A stretch of 20,660 bases of DNA from JAAZPG01 sp012797375 (GCA_937868205.1 CALMMC010000066.1:1-20660); one strand, 5' to 3'. Positions 1 to 8,253 are shown, numbered from the stretch's first letter. Translations and numbers: made by a program. Notes: a model not told the origin generated them from the sequence alone.

Positions 1-526
1 TCTCGGGATCGTCCACTCCGGGGAGCTCGACGACGATTTGGTTCTCTCCCTGGCGCTGGATGAGAGGCTCGGATACGCCGAATTGGTCGATGCGGTTCCG
101 GATGGTCTCCAGCGTCTGGACGACGGCCTGGTCCTTGAGAAACGTCACGGCCGCCGGCTTCAGGGTGAAGGTGACCCGGTCGGCCATGAACGAAGCGTCC
201 CAGTCGCGGGTGTACTGCGCGACCAGATCCCGGGCCTTGATCTGCTGATCGACGTCCAGGCCGGTAAAGACGAAGCGCCCCGGCTTTTCCTTGGCCGCGG
301 TCGTGAACCGGATGGAGTTTTTCTTGAACAGGTCGGTGAACCGGATGATTTCCTGGTCGGTTTCGCCGTTAAGGGCGTCGTCGGTCATGACTTGGAGGAC
401 CAGATGGATGCCTCCCTTGAGATCCAAGCCGAGCTTGATTTTTTCCTTGAGCGGAAGGGCGAGAAACAGGCTGAGGCCCAGCGCGCCGAGCGTCAGAAGC
501 ACTTTCCAGCGAAGTCCTTTCTTCAT
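1..526 (-). CDS. secD: Protein translocase subunit SecD (N-terminal part, cut by window edge)
   Basis: SecD is an inner-membrane partner of SecYEG that helps pull exported proteins across the membrane using the proton gradient. Translating the minus strand from the ATG at 526-524 gives an open frame of about 175 codons to the window edge. It begins MKKGLRWKVLL with one membrane segment (about residues 8-23), followed by the family hallmark GLDLKGG (residues 33-39) and IHLVLQV. Near the edge it reads TIRNRIDQFGVSEP and then QIVVELPGV, both typical of the SecD periplasmic region. An AAGGAAAG Shine-Dalgarno lies about 8 bases upstream of the ATG. It follows yajC by 93 bases in the usual tgt-yajC-secD order. 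The C-terminal transmembrane part, and any secF, lie beyond the window. Confidence 0.95.
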   Translation of the reverse strand, partial: MKKGLRWKVLLTLGALGLSLFLALPLKEKIKLGLDLKGGIHLVLQVMTDDALNGETDQEIIRFTDLFKKNSIRFTTAAKEKPGRFVFTGLDVDQQIKARDLVAQYTRDWDASFMADRVTFTLKPAAVTFLKDQAVVQTLETIRNRIDQFGVSEPLIQRQGENQIVVELPGVDDPE

Positions 527-577
527 CGGTTGTCTCTTTCCTTAATAATATGGGCCGGCGCCGGAGGGCGCGGGCGC

Positions 578-603
578 GGCCGGTGTCCCGGAGACGGCCG
601 GCC
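578..603 (-). other. GC-rich stem-loop in the yajC-secD spacer
   Basis: GGCCGG (578-583) pairs with CCGGCC (598-603), and GTC/GAC pairs add to the stem nearer the loop. It lies in the 93-base gap between yajC and secD and has no T-tract after it on the minus strand, so it is not a simple terminator. It might stabilise or process the operon mRNA; that is inference. Confidence 0.3.
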
Positions 604-619
604 GGAGTTCACGAATTCC

Positions 620-979
620 TCAGGATTCCGGCTTTTCGGCCGGGGACGCCTCTCCCTGGGAGAGAATGACGCCGATGGCCCCCTTGGTGATCTCGATCTT
701 GACGTTGGCCGCGATCTTGAGCTCGATCCGGTCCTTCAAAACGCCCATGACCGTGCCGAAGATGCCGCCCGTCGTGACGACTTTGTCTCCAGGCTTCAGA
801 GCTTCGATTCGTTCCTGGTGTTTTTTCTGTTTCTTCCGTTGAGGAAGAATGATGAGGAGATAGAAAATCCCGAAGACGAGGACGAAGGGAATCAGGGCGG
901 TCAGCATGTTGCCTTGGGGAGCCGCCTGTCCCGCCGGAACCTGGCCTTGTTGAGCCGCGAAAAGGGCGCTGAAAATCAT
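620..979 (-). CDS. yajC: Sec translocon accessory protein YajC
   Basis: YajC is a small single-span membrane protein that associates with SecDF and SecYEG. The 119-residue product has a Gln/Ala-rich N-terminal stretch, one membrane span (about residues 25-45, LIPFVLVFGIFYLLIILP) and then the family signature PQRKKQKKHQ. A soluble domain follows with LKPGDKVVTTGGIFGTV and ITKGAIGVIL. Length and domain order match the family. The ATG overlaps the tgt stop codon (ATGA), and an AAGGAAG Shine-Dalgarno at 987-993 lies inside the last tgt codons, so the two genes are probably translationally coupled. A short Ala/Pro/Glu tail ends the protein. Confidence 0.96.
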   Translation of the reverse strand: MIFSALFAAQQGQVPAGQAAPQGNMLTALIPFVLVFGIFYLLIILPQRKKQKKHQERIEALKPGDKVVTTGGIFGTVMGVLKDRIELKIAANVKIEITKGAIGVILSQGEASPAEKPES

Positions 980-2100
980 CGGTTCACTTCCTTTAACGTG
1001 TTCATTAGATTCAACTTAAATTGCTGAAACGAATGCGATTGAATAGATTGCCGCATTTCCTTGAAGAAGTCAAGATAAAAATGGAGATTGTGGGTCGTGT
1101 TCAGGACGGCCGAGGTGATTTCCTTGCGTTCGTAGAGATGGCGCAGGTAAGCCCGCGAATAGCGCCGGCACGTCGGGCAGCCGCAGTCTTCGTCGATGGG
1201 CCGGAGGTCGTCGGCGTATTTCCGGTTTTTGATGGTCACGACGCCCCGGCGGGTGAACAGCGATCCGTTCCGGGCGTTGCGGGTGGGGAGGACGCAGTCG
1301 AAGAGGTCGATCCCCCGGTCGACGGCCTCGAGGATGTCGGCCGGATAGCCCATGCCCATGAGATAGCGGGGCTTGTCCTTCGGCAGAAGGGCGTCGCTTT
1401 GTTCCAACGTTTTGTGAAGTTGGGCCTTGGCCTCCCCGATGCCCAATCCGCCGACGGCGTAGCCGTCGAAATCCATGTCCCTCAGCTCCTCGGCGCACCG
1501 GCGCCGCAACTCCGGGATGACGCCGCCCTGGGCGATGGCCCAGAGATGCGCCCGGGATTCCCTTTTCCGAAAAGCTTCGCGGGCCCGGCCGGCCCACCGG
1601 ATCGTCGTCTCCACGGCCTCCCGGACCTTGGATTCGGGGGAGGCGAAAGGGACGAAATGATCAAGGACCATCATGATGTCCGAGCCGAGAAGCGCTTGGA
1701 TGTCCACAACGTCCTCGGGCGTCAGGAACAGCTTCGAGCCGTCCAGGTGGGAGGCGAAGGCCACCCCATCGCGGCGGACCTTGGCCAGCGGTTCCAGGCT
1801 GTAAATCTGGAAACCGCCGCTGTCGGTCAAAATGGGCTTGGGCCAGGAGATGAAGGCATGCAGCCCGCCCATCGCCCGGACGGCTTCGGCTCCGGGGCGG
1901 AGGAACAAGTGGTAGGAATTACAGAGGATCAGGTGGGCTCCGAGGGCCGTGACCTGGTCATGGGTCAAGCCCTTGACCGCGCCCTGGCTGGCGACGGGGG
2001 CGAAAGCCGGCGTCGGGATGTCTCCGTGGGGCGTCCGGATTATTCCAGCCCGGGCCGAGGAGCCGGCGGCCGTTGTTTCGACGATGAAGCGTTTTTTCAT
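976..2100 (-). CDS. tgt: Queuine/preQ1 tRNA-guanine transglycosylase
   Basis: Tgt swaps guanine-34 for preQ1 in tRNAs with GUN anticodons, a step in queuosine synthesis. Counting from the ATG at 2100 (374 residues), the key residues line up with the E. coli enzyme at a constant offset of +4. Asp93 lies in DSGGFQ, the nucleophile Asp268 in DCVLPTRNARNG, and the zinc site is Cys306, Cys308, Cys311 and His337. HLDGSK, GGLGIGE and MGMGYP motifs are also present. A TTG four codons upstream (2112) stays in frame, but I prefer the ATG because the typical N terminus fits; neither start has a strong Shine-Dalgarno. It is the first gene of tgt-yajC-secD and overlaps yajC by four bases. Confidence 0.96.
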   Translation of the reverse strand: MKKRFIVETTAAGSSARAGIIRTPHGDIPTPAFAPVASQGAVKGLTHDQVTALGAHLILCNSYHLFLRPGAEAVRAMGGLHAFISWPKPILTDSGGFQIYSLEPLAKVRRDGVAFASHLDGSKLFLTPEDVVDIQALLGSDIMMVLDHFVPFASPESKVREAVETTIRWAGRAREAFRKRESRAHLWAIAQGGVIPELRRRCAEELRDMDFDGYAVGGLGIGEAKAQLHKTLEQSDALLPKDKPRYLMGMGYPADILEAVDRGIDLFDCVLPTRNARNGSLFTRRGVVTIKNRKYADDLRPIDEDCGCPTCRRYSRAYLRHLYERKEITSAVLNTTHNLHFYLDFFKEMRQSIQSHSFQQFKLNLMNTLKEVNR

Positions 2101-2139
2101 GAACGGGATCAATACAAGATATATATAAGGATGGGGGGA

Positions 2140-2168
2140 AGTATACCGGATTCGCCGTCGAAGGCCAA
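2140..2168 (-). promoter_or_regulatory. Sigma70-type promoter for tgt-yajC-secD
   Basis: On the minus strand TTGGCC (2168-2163) and TATACT (2145-2140) are separated by exactly 17 bases: 4/6 and 5/6 matches to the consensus. The predicted start, near 2133, leaves a leader of about 32 bases before the tgt ATG at 2100. Confidence 0.6.
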
Positions 2169-2318
2169 ACGTCCGGTCCGCGACACGGCTCCGGGATCCG
2201 CCGCGTTAAGCGCCGGGGTCCTCTTTACGCCCTGTTCAAGCCCTTGCCTCCGCCGGGCCTCCTGTCGGCTCACGGGGCTTCTCTCCGGCATGTCCGCCTC
2301 CGCCCAAGGGGATATTTT

Positions 2319-2363
2319 CGTCAGGCCGTTACGGGGGACTTGATCGTCAAGCCGTCACGGGGG
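2319..2363 (+). repeat. Imperfect 19-bp direct repeat upstream of the lepB promoter
   Basis: CGTCAGGCCGTTACGGGGG (2319-2337) and CGTCAAGCCGTCACGGGGG (2345-2363) match at 17 of 19 positions and are 26 bases apart. The second copy ends 12 bases before the lepB -35 box. The placement suits a regulator-binding site, but nothing in the sequence identifies a regulator. The rest of the 2113-2428 spacer holds the two divergent promoters and no convincing gene. Confidence 0.5.
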
Positions 2364-2375
2364 GCGCTCCTTCGG

Positions 2376-2404
2376 TTGAAGCCCGGGACATTTTGGGCTA
2401 TAGT
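2376..2404 (+). promoter_or_regulatory. Sigma70-type promoter for lepB
   Basis: TTGAAG (2376-2381) and TATAGT (2399-2404) are 17 bases apart, 4/6 and 5/6 matches. Transcription should start near 2411, downstream of the in-frame alternative start at 2393. This supports the ATG at 2429 as the true lepB start. Confidence 0.7.
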
Positions 2405-2428
2405 ATCCCTCTTTTAAAGGAAAAGGCG

Positions 2429-3142
2429 ATGACCAAGGAGAAGGCGGACGGAAAAAAGAAGCGGACGAAAAGCGTCTTCCGCGAGTATTTCGAGCTCATC
2501 GCGGAGACGGCCGTCTTCGTTTTTTTCGTGATGACCTTCGTCGTCCAGGCGTTCCAGATTCCGACGGGCTCCATGGAGCCGACTCTCCTGGTCGGGGACT
2601 TTCTCCTGGTCAACAAATTCGTCTATGACAACGGAAGCCCGCCGCTCGACCGCCTCCTCCTCCCGCGGCGCGACATCAAGCGCAACGACATCATCGTCTT
2701 CAAGTATCCGAACGAGCTGTCCAAGGACTACGTGAAGCGGGTCATCGGGCTTCCCGGGGAAAAATTCGAGGTCCGGGACAAGCAGGTCTACATCAACGGG
2801 CAGCCCCTCCGGGAGCCGTTCAAGGTCCATAGCGATGCCCAGGTTTTCGCCAAGAACGGCTACTATCATTACGAGGACACCATCCGGGATAATTTCGGGC
2901 CGGTGACCATTCCCCCCGGACACTTGTTCGCCATGGGCGATAACCGGGACCAGAGCTCGGATTCGCGGTATTGGGGCTTCGTCCCGTTGAGCTATGTCAA
3001 GGGGCGTCCCTGGATCATCTATTTCTCCTATGCCGCGGAGCGGGACGCTTACTTGAAAACCTCGGTCCGCGACCGGCTGAAGAAGCTCGTCCGGTTCATC
3101 CCCAAGGCCCGCTGGAACCGGATGCTGAAAATCATCCGCTGA
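2429..3142 (+). CDS. lepB: Signal peptidase I
   Basis: Type I signal peptidase cleaves signal peptides from exported proteins on the outer face of the inner membrane. The product has 237 residues from the ATG at 2429, which has an AAGGAAAAGG Shine-Dalgarno and fits the promoter. A Lys/Arg-rich N terminus precedes one membrane anchor (about residues 24-43). The catalytic serine is Ser48 in TGSMEPTL and the general-base lysine is Lys103 in YVKRVIGLPGE. The C-terminal family boxes MGDNRDQSSDSRYWG and a final WIIYFSY are intact. Only one N-terminal span is visible, unlike E. coli LepB with two. It is a single-gene unit with its own promoter and terminator, divergent from the Sec-related tgt-yajC-secD operon. 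Confidence 0.96.
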   Translation: MTKEKADGKKKRTKSVFREYFELIAETAVFVFFVMTFVVQAFQIPTGSMEPTLLVGDFLLVNKFVYDNGSPPLDRLLLPRRDIKRNDIIVFKYPNELSKDYVKRVIGLPGEKFEVRDKQVYINGQPLREPFKVHSDAQVFAKNGYYHYEDTIRDNFGPVTIPPGHLFAMGDNRDQSSDSRYWGFVPLSYVKGRPWIIYFSYAAERDAYLKTSVRDRLKKLVRFIPKARWNRMLKIIR

Positions 3143-3170
3143 GGCCGGCGCCCCGCCCGGCCTTCCTTTT
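3143..3170 (+). terminator. Rho-independent terminator after lepB
   Basis: GGCCGG (3143-3148) pairs with CCGGCC (3157-3162) around an 8-base loop, followed by TTCCTTTT. It starts right after the lepB stop codon and separates lepB from the convergent gene. Confidence 0.6.
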
Positions 3171-3173
3171 CCA

Positions 3174-4829
3174 TCAACGCCGCTTCCGGATGGTGACGTC
3201 CTCGTACGACGAGATCGCAATGAGCGGATTTCTCTCCTTGAATTCCCGGGTGAAGATCGTCGTCCGGGCGAATCCGTCCATATCCTTGGCCACCGGCAGG
3301 CCGGCGTAATACAGGAGCGTCGGGGCGAGATCCGCCAGGCGGAGACCGTCGGCGCTCCGTCCCCGGGAAACGCCCGATCCGTAGAAAAAGACGGCCCCGT
3401 CGGGCGCCTGTTCGTGGTAAGCCGAGACGTCGGCGTTGCCCAAGACCCACTCCACCAGCCGTTTCCAGAAGGGGAGAGGGGCGACGCCGAACGGCGAGCA
3501 GACGATGAGGATTTCATCGTCCTTCATCGCCGCCGTGTATTTGCTGATGATCTGGTCGTAGTATTGATAGTAGCGCTCGATGACCGTGCCGAACTTCTGG
3601 ATTTCGTCCGGACGAATTTCGCCGAACTCCGCGGGGACGCTGTATTTGTAAAAATAGGTTTGGACGTCATCCAGGCCGTCCAGGGTCAGGAGGAAGAGCT
3701 GGGGGGGGAGTTCCGCTTTCGACCGGAAGGCCCGTTCCTCGGTGATCCGGTCCCGGATCAGGGCCGCCTCCAGCCGGCGGCAGATCGGAGCTCTCTCGTC
3801 TTGGAGGTCCTTGTAGAGGGAGAGGAACAGCTTGTCGGCGGCCGGCGCCTCCGGGAGCGTCTCGGGGGCGAGAGCGGTTCGTTCCTCCGAACGGACGACG
3901 ACGGCCTGCTCCTCGCCGTAAATCATCTCGATGTCCTTGACCGCCGACGGCGGATCGTACGGCTCGATTTTCAGAAGGCCGAGCTGTTTGAGCTGGCGGA
4001 AGAGAATGAACCGGGGCACGGCTTCCAGGTGTCCGGGGAGTCCCGGGATCGTATAGCGGACGTCGGACAGGCGGCGGTGCTTCCCCGGAAGCTTGCCGGT
4101 TTTCAAGGTGCGCCGCAGAACGGCCGTGTCGCTGGGCGTGAATCCCGCCAGGTGCCCCCAGGAGCCGTTTTCCATCAGGTAGGCGAAATTAGGCAGAAGC
4201 CGCCGGTTCACCAGCGGATAGATGAAATCGAAGCTCAAGCCCTCGAGGTTGAGAATCGTCACTCTCCGGGCGATCGGCTTCGCTTCCATGCTGGACAGGC
4301 GGAACGGCGTGTCCGCGGCCGGGTATGCGATCCGGAGAAGACAGGCGGCGGCGAGGGCGACGACGGCGGCGGCGAGCGAGGCGCCGAGGAAGGCGGCCCG
4401 CCGCCTCCGGTGGAAGTAGCGGAAGAGAAGCACCAGGCCGGCCGAGGCCGCCAGGAACAGGACGGCCGCTTGCATTTGAACGGACCGGCGGACGGCCGGA
4501 GTGAAGAACGAGGCGAAATGGATCGTGTTTTCACGGAAAACGACGAGGAAAATGAGCGTCAGAAGCGAAAAGCCCAGGGTGAGAAACCGGGGCGAGAGAA
4601 AATTCCGTTCCGAAGGCCGGGTGACGAAAAACCGGTAGAGAGAGGCGGTGAGAATCGAGGCCAAAGCGGCCAGGAGCCCGTACGTCGGGAAGAGGAAGAC
4701 GGCCAGGCGAACGAAGTCAAAAGCGGCGGCCGGCCGGTTGATGTTGAGGTCGAGGACCAGAAGGGCGAGCAGGAAGCAGAAATAGATCCCGCAGATCAGC
4801 CCGTTGGCTAAAAGGCGGAGGACGCGCAT
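3174..4829 (-). CDS. Membrane-anchored alkaline-phosphatase-superfamily protein, metal site degenerate
   Basis: The 551-residue product has about five membrane segments in residues 8-165, then a soluble domain with the layout of the type I phosphodiesterase/AP-superfamily phosphohydrolases. Visible anchors are LNLEGLSFDFIYPL (194-206), LLPNFAYLMENG (211-222), PSDTAVLRRTLKTGKLPGKH (232-251, nucleophile region), TLDGLDDVQTYFYKY (382-396), HEQAPDG (472-478) and a typical tail, DLAPTLLYYAGLPVAKDMDG. Several expected metal ligands differ: the first Asp is Glu196, the His expected in the DxVQH motif is Thr391, and the usual SDHG reads SPFG (445-448). His472 remains. It may be a non-catalytic binding or regulatory protein, or may use an unusual site. 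The ATG has no strong Shine-Dalgarno. It is convergent with lepB and stands alone; its substrate is unknown. Confidence 0.75.
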   Translation of the reverse strand: MRVLRLLANGLICGIYFCFLLALLVLDLNINRPAAAFDFVRLAVFLFPTYGLLAALASILTASLYRFFVTRPSERNFLSPRFLTLGFSLLTLIFLVVFRENTIHFASFFTPAVRRSVQMQAAVLFLAASAGLVLLFRYFHRRRRAAFLGASLAAAVVALAAACLLRIAYPAADTPFRLSSMEAKPIARRVTILNLEGLSFDFIYPLVNRRLLPNFAYLMENGSWGHLAGFTPSDTAVLRRTLKTGKLPGKHRRLSDVRYTIPGLPGHLEAVPRFILFRQLKQLGLLKIEPYDPPSAVKDIEMIYGEEQAVVVRSEERTALAPETLPEAPAADKLFLSLYKDLQDERAPICRRLEAALIRDRITEERAFRSKAELPPQLFLLTLDGLDDVQTYFYKYSVPAEFGEIRPDEIQKFGTVIERYYQYYDQIISKYTAAMKDDEILIVCSPFGVAPLPFWKRLVEWVLGNADVSAYHEQAPDGAVFFYGSGVSRGRSADGLRLADLAPTLLYYAGLPVAKDMDGFARTTIFTREFKERNPLIAISSYEDVTIRKRR

Positions 4830-4920
4830 CGCCGTTTCACGTTAACACGCCCCGCGGGGGCCGGTCAATCGTCCCTTGTCCGGGCCCGGGAGGATCGGCG
4901 GGATTCGGCCGGATCGTGTT

Positions 4921-4949
4921 CCCCCCGTCCCCGGAAAAGGGGCGGGGGG
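4921..4949. other. Very stable GC hairpin in the divergent spacer
   Basis: CCCCCCGTCCCC (4921-4932) faces GGGGCGGGGGG (4939-4949) across a six-base loop, with only one bulged T. No T-tract follows on either strand. It lies between the divergent genes at 4829 and 5056. The rest of the 4830-5055 spacer holds the kinase promoter and no gene. Confidence 0.45.
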
Positions 4950-5013
4950 CGAAATCGGAAAAAGGACGCCGCGGCGGCTCGGCCGCTCGAATCGTCAGAG
5001 GGCCGTCGGCGGC

Positions 5014-5041
5014 TTGACAAAGGCTAAAGCCTCGGCATAAT
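5014..5041 (+). promoter_or_regulatory. Near-consensus sigma70 promoter for the sensor kinase
   Basis: TTGACA (5014-5019, 6/6) and CATAAT (5036-5041, 5/6) are 16 bases apart. The predicted start near 5048 leaves only about 8 bases of leader before the ATG at 5056, so the AGGAA at 5043-5047 may fall just outside the transcript. Confidence 0.7.
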
Positions 5042-5055
5042 TAGGAATCAATTCG

Positions 5056-8000
5056 ATGTATTCCGCCTCGAGCTTGTTTTTTTTTACGGCCCTCGCCCTG
5101 ACGTTTATTTTGGCCGGCCTGCTGGCCGGTTATCTCCGGCGGCGGAGGGATCTGCCGGGGGCCCGGGCGTTTTTTTGGCTGGCCGTCGCTCAATCGCTTC
5201 TCGCCTTCGCTGAAATCCTTTCTCTTTTCGCCGGCTCCGCCGGGCAGGCGCTCTTCTGGTTCAAGATCCGGTTCGTCTTCAGCGCCCTGATGCCCGTGTT
5301 CTGGATCTGGTTCGCCCTGGATTACAGCGGCCGGAAGAAATGGATCGGCCGGCGGCTCGCGGCCGGTCTTTTTCTCATCCCCTTGATCACCCAAGTGATG
5401 GTTTGGACCAACGACCGCCACCATCTCTTCGTCAAGCGGGAGGTCGGATTCGTCCTCAAGGGACCCTTTTGGATCGCCGACACGGGTGTCCGGACGGCCG
5501 GCGTCTGGTTCCTGGTGCATTCCTTCTACGGCTTGATCCTGCTGTTCGCCGGAATGGCGCTGGTCACCTTCGCCTTGCTGAAAAAGCGATCTCGAAGCGT
5601 TGGGCCGGTCTTCTTCATCAACGCCGCGGCCTTCGTCGCCGTGGCGAATGCCGCCGTCTCCGCGTTCAACCTGTTCCCGCAGGCGGAATTCAATCCGTAC
5701 ACTCCCGGCATGGGGGTGAGCTTCCTCCTGGTGGCGATCGCCGTTTTTCCCTTCCGCCTCTTCCACCGGGCGCCGGCCGGGGAGACCGGCGAAGAAGATG
5801 TCTCGGCCGATCGCTCCCTGGCGGCTTTTCTTTTCATCCTGATCGTGCTGGCCTCGGGCATCACGGCCGCGGGTTACGTCTCTTTCCGGACCTTCCAGTC
5901 GAATCTCCGCGTCCAAGCCGAAAATCAACTGACCATCATCTCCCGGCTCAAGGCCGACGAGCTGAGGGATTGGCGGCGGGAGCGGATGGCCGACGCCTCT
6001 CTTCTTCAGGCGGATTCCTATTTCGCCGAGCTCGTGGAAAGATTTCTCTCCCGTCCCTCCGACTTCGAAGCCCGGGACGAGATTCAATCCCGGCTTCTGC
6101 GGTACCAGGCTTACCGGCAATACCTCAGGGCTTACGTCGTGGACATGGAGGGGACCGCCCGGCTGACTGTTCCCCTGCCTCCCCGGGCCCACGAGGCCTT
6201 CAATAAAAGTCCGATCGCGGTGGCCGAGGCGATCGCCGCGAACCAGGCCGTTCTCCATGATTTTCACCGCGAGGGCGAGGAATCGATCCACCTTTCCCTG
6301 TACGTTCCCCTCGTCCTTTACCGGCCGGGAAGCGCTTCCCGGCCGCTGGGGGCCGTCGTTTTCTGGATCGATCCGGCCGCGCATCTTTATCCCTATGTCC
6401 TGAACTGGCCGGGACCGAGCGCCAGCGCTGAAACGCTGCTTGTCCGCCGCGACGGCGATACGGTTCTTTACGTCAGCGATCCCAAGTTTCGGCCCGGAGC
6501 GGCCTTGAACCTCCGTCTCCCCCTGACCCGGACCGAAATTCCGGCTGTTCAGGCCGTCCTGGGGCGGGAGGGGATCTTCGAGGGGAAAGACGACCACGGA
6601 ACGGCGGTCCTGGCCTTTCTCCGGGCGGTCCCGGAATCCCCCTGGTATTTGACGGTCCGGATGGATTTGGCGGAAATCAACGCCCCGGCCCGGGAGCGGT
6701 TGTGGCAAATGATCCTGATGCTGGCCGCCCTGATCACGGCCTTGGGCGCGGCCCTGAGGACGATCTGGCGCCGCCAACGGCTCCAATTTTTCCGCAGCCG
6801 GGCGGAAATCGGGCAAAAGCTGCGCGACTCGCTGGAGCGCTTCGAGCTGGCGAACAAGGCCACCTTCGATATCATCTGGGATTGGAATCTCCAGACGGGG
6901 ACCTATTGGCTGAACGAGAATTTCCACGAGTTGTATGGTTATACCCCGGCTGAAACGGAACCGAATATCACGTCTTGGATCCGCCGCATTCATCCGGACG
7001 ACCGGGACCGCGTCGTCGCCGGCATCCGCGCGGTGATCGACGGCGGAGAGGAATTCTGGTCCGACCAGTACCGCTTCCTCTGCAAGGACGGCCGCTCCTT
7101 GGAAATCTTCGACCGGGGCTTTGTCACCCGGGACGGCGCGGGGAAGCCCCTCCGGATGATCGGGGCGATGCAGGACATCTCGGAGCAGCGGAAAGCGGAA
7201 AGCGCCCTGTCCCATTTCCACGACCTGATGCGCTACATCATCGAGCACAACCGGAGCGCCGTGGCCGTCCACGACCGCAATCTCCGCTTCCTCTATGTCA
7301 GCCAGCGGTACCTGGACGATTATCGCGTGAAGGAAAAGGATGTCATCGGGAAGCGCCCGGACGACGTGTTTTCCGACTTTCCCGGGAAGTGGAGCGAAAT
7401 CTACCAAAAGGGCCTGGCCGGCCTCATCTCGAGCGCCGAGGACGATCCTTATCCGCGGGCCGACGGGACGACGGATTGGACCCGCTGGGAGTGCCGGCCG
7501 TGGTATGAAGCCGACGGGGCCATCGGCGGCATCATCGTCTACACCGAGATCGTCAACGAACGGAAAAAGGCGGATGAGGCGATCCGGGCCTCGCTCCGGG
7601 AAAAAGAAGTCCTTCTCAAGGAGATCCATCACCGGGTCAAGAACAACATGCAGGTGATCTCGAGCTTGTTGAGCCTCCAGGCCGCCCAGTTCAACGAGGA
7701 CCGGTTCCGGGACGCCATGCGGGAAACCCAGCGGCGGATCCGGTCCATGGCTCTGCTCCACGAGAAGCTTTATAAAAGCCGGGATCTCTCCCGCATCGAT
7801 TTCGTCGAGTACGCCCGGAGCCTGGCGACCCATCTTCTCCAGTCGCACGCCATCGATCCGACGAGGATCACGCTGCGATTCGAGATGGAACCGGTCTTCT
7901 TCGACTTGACCACGGCCAATCCCCTGGGGCTGATCCTCAACGAATTCCTTTCCAACGCGATGAAGCACGCTTTTCCCGGAAACCGGAAGGGAGAGATCTT

Positions 8001-8253
8001 CGTCAGTCTCCGCCGCCGCGGGGATGAATATCTCCTCCATGTCCGGGACGACGGCATCGGGCTGCCGGAGGCCTTCGACCCGCGGGGGAAGGAGTCCTTC
8101 GGGATCCAGATCATCGACGCGCTGGTTCATCAATTGAACGGCCGCCTGCGCGTGGAGGGAGAAGGGGCGGGGGCGACCTTCGAGCTCGCCTTCCGGGAGC
8201 TTGTTTACGGTCCTCGCCTCGATCCGGCGCTTCAGAGCACGGACAAGAGCTGA
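5056..8253 (+). CDS. Orphan multi-sensor histidine kinase (7TM, extracytoplasmic sensor, two PAS, HisKA_2)
   Basis: The 1065-residue product has the following order. Residues 1-240 form a hydrophobic region like the seven-helix N-terminal module of some histidine kinases. A further span (about 254-274), an extracytoplasmic domain with Cache-like layout (about 275-548) and another span (about 551-572) follow. PAS 1 covers about 595-715 (ending DISEQRKAE) and PAS 2 about 720-838. The kinase core has an H-box of the HisKA_2 type, EIHHRVKNN (856-864; phospho-acceptor His858 or His859), an N-box LNEFLSNAMKHAF (961-973) and a G-box RDDGIGLP (997-1004). HisKA_2 kinases phosphorylate a response regulator. 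No receiver domain or regulator gene is present here, so its partner is elsewhere. It is probably monocistronic: its own promoter lies upstream and 208 bases separate it from recD2. Confidence 0.9.
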   Translation: MYSASSLFFFTALALTFILAGLLAGYLRRRRDLPGARAFFWLAVAQSLLAFAEILSLFAGSAGQALFWFKIRFVFSALMPVFWIWFALDYSGRKKWIGRRLAAGLFLIPLITQVMVWTNDRHHLFVKREVGFVLKGPFWIADTGVRTAGVWFLVHSFYGLILLFAGMALVTFALLKKRSRSVGPVFFINAAAFVAVANAAVSAFNLFPQAEFNPYTPGMGVSFLLVAIAVFPFRLFHRAPAGETGEEDVSADRSLAAFLFILIVLASGITAAGYVSFRTFQSNLRVQAENQLTIISRLKADELRDWRRERMADASLLQADSYFAELVERFLSRPSDFEARDEIQSRLLRYQAYRQYLRAYVVDMEGTARLTVPLPPRAHEAFNKSPIAVAEAIAANQAVLHDFHREGEESIHLSLYVPLVLYRPGSASRPLGAVVFWIDPAAHLYPYVLNWPGPSASAETLLVRRDGDTVLYVSDPKFRPGAALNLRLPLTRTEIPAVQAVLGREGIFEGKDDHGTAVLAFLRAVPESPWYLTVRMDLAEINAPARERLWQMILMLAALITALGAALRTIWRRQRLQFFRSRAEIGQKLRDSLERFELANKATFDIIWDWNLQTGTYWLNENFHELYGYTPAETEPNITSWIRRIHPDDRDRVVAGIRAVIDGGEEFWSDQYRFLCKDGRSLEIFDRGFVTRDGAGKPLRMIGAMQDISEQRKAESALSHFHDLMRYIIEHNRSAVAVHDRNLRFLYVSQRYLDDYRVKEKDVIGKRPDDVFSDFPGKWSEIYQKGLAGLISSAEDDPYPRADGTTDWTRWECRPWYEADGAIGGIIVYTEIVNERKKADEAIRASLREKEVLLKEIHHRVKNNMQVISSLLSLQAAQFNEDRFRDAMRETQRRIRSMALLHEKLYKSRDLSRIDFVEYARSLATHLLQSHAIDPTRITLRFEMEPVFFDLTTANPLGLILNEFLSNAMKHAFPGNRKGEIFVSLRRRGDEYLLHVRDDGIGLPEAFDPRGKESFGIQIIDALVHQLNGRLRVEGEGAGATFELAFRELVYGPRLDPALQSTDKS

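Noticed and set aside
2109..2291. Small minus-strand frame upstream of tgt
   Set aside because: It covers the tgt promoter, has no Shine-Dalgarno and an arbitrary Arg/Pro-rich composition.
3414..4811. 465-codon plus-strand frame opposite the AP-fold gene
   Set aside because: Glu/Arg/Gly-rich shadow. The minus strand has membrane spans and fold motifs.
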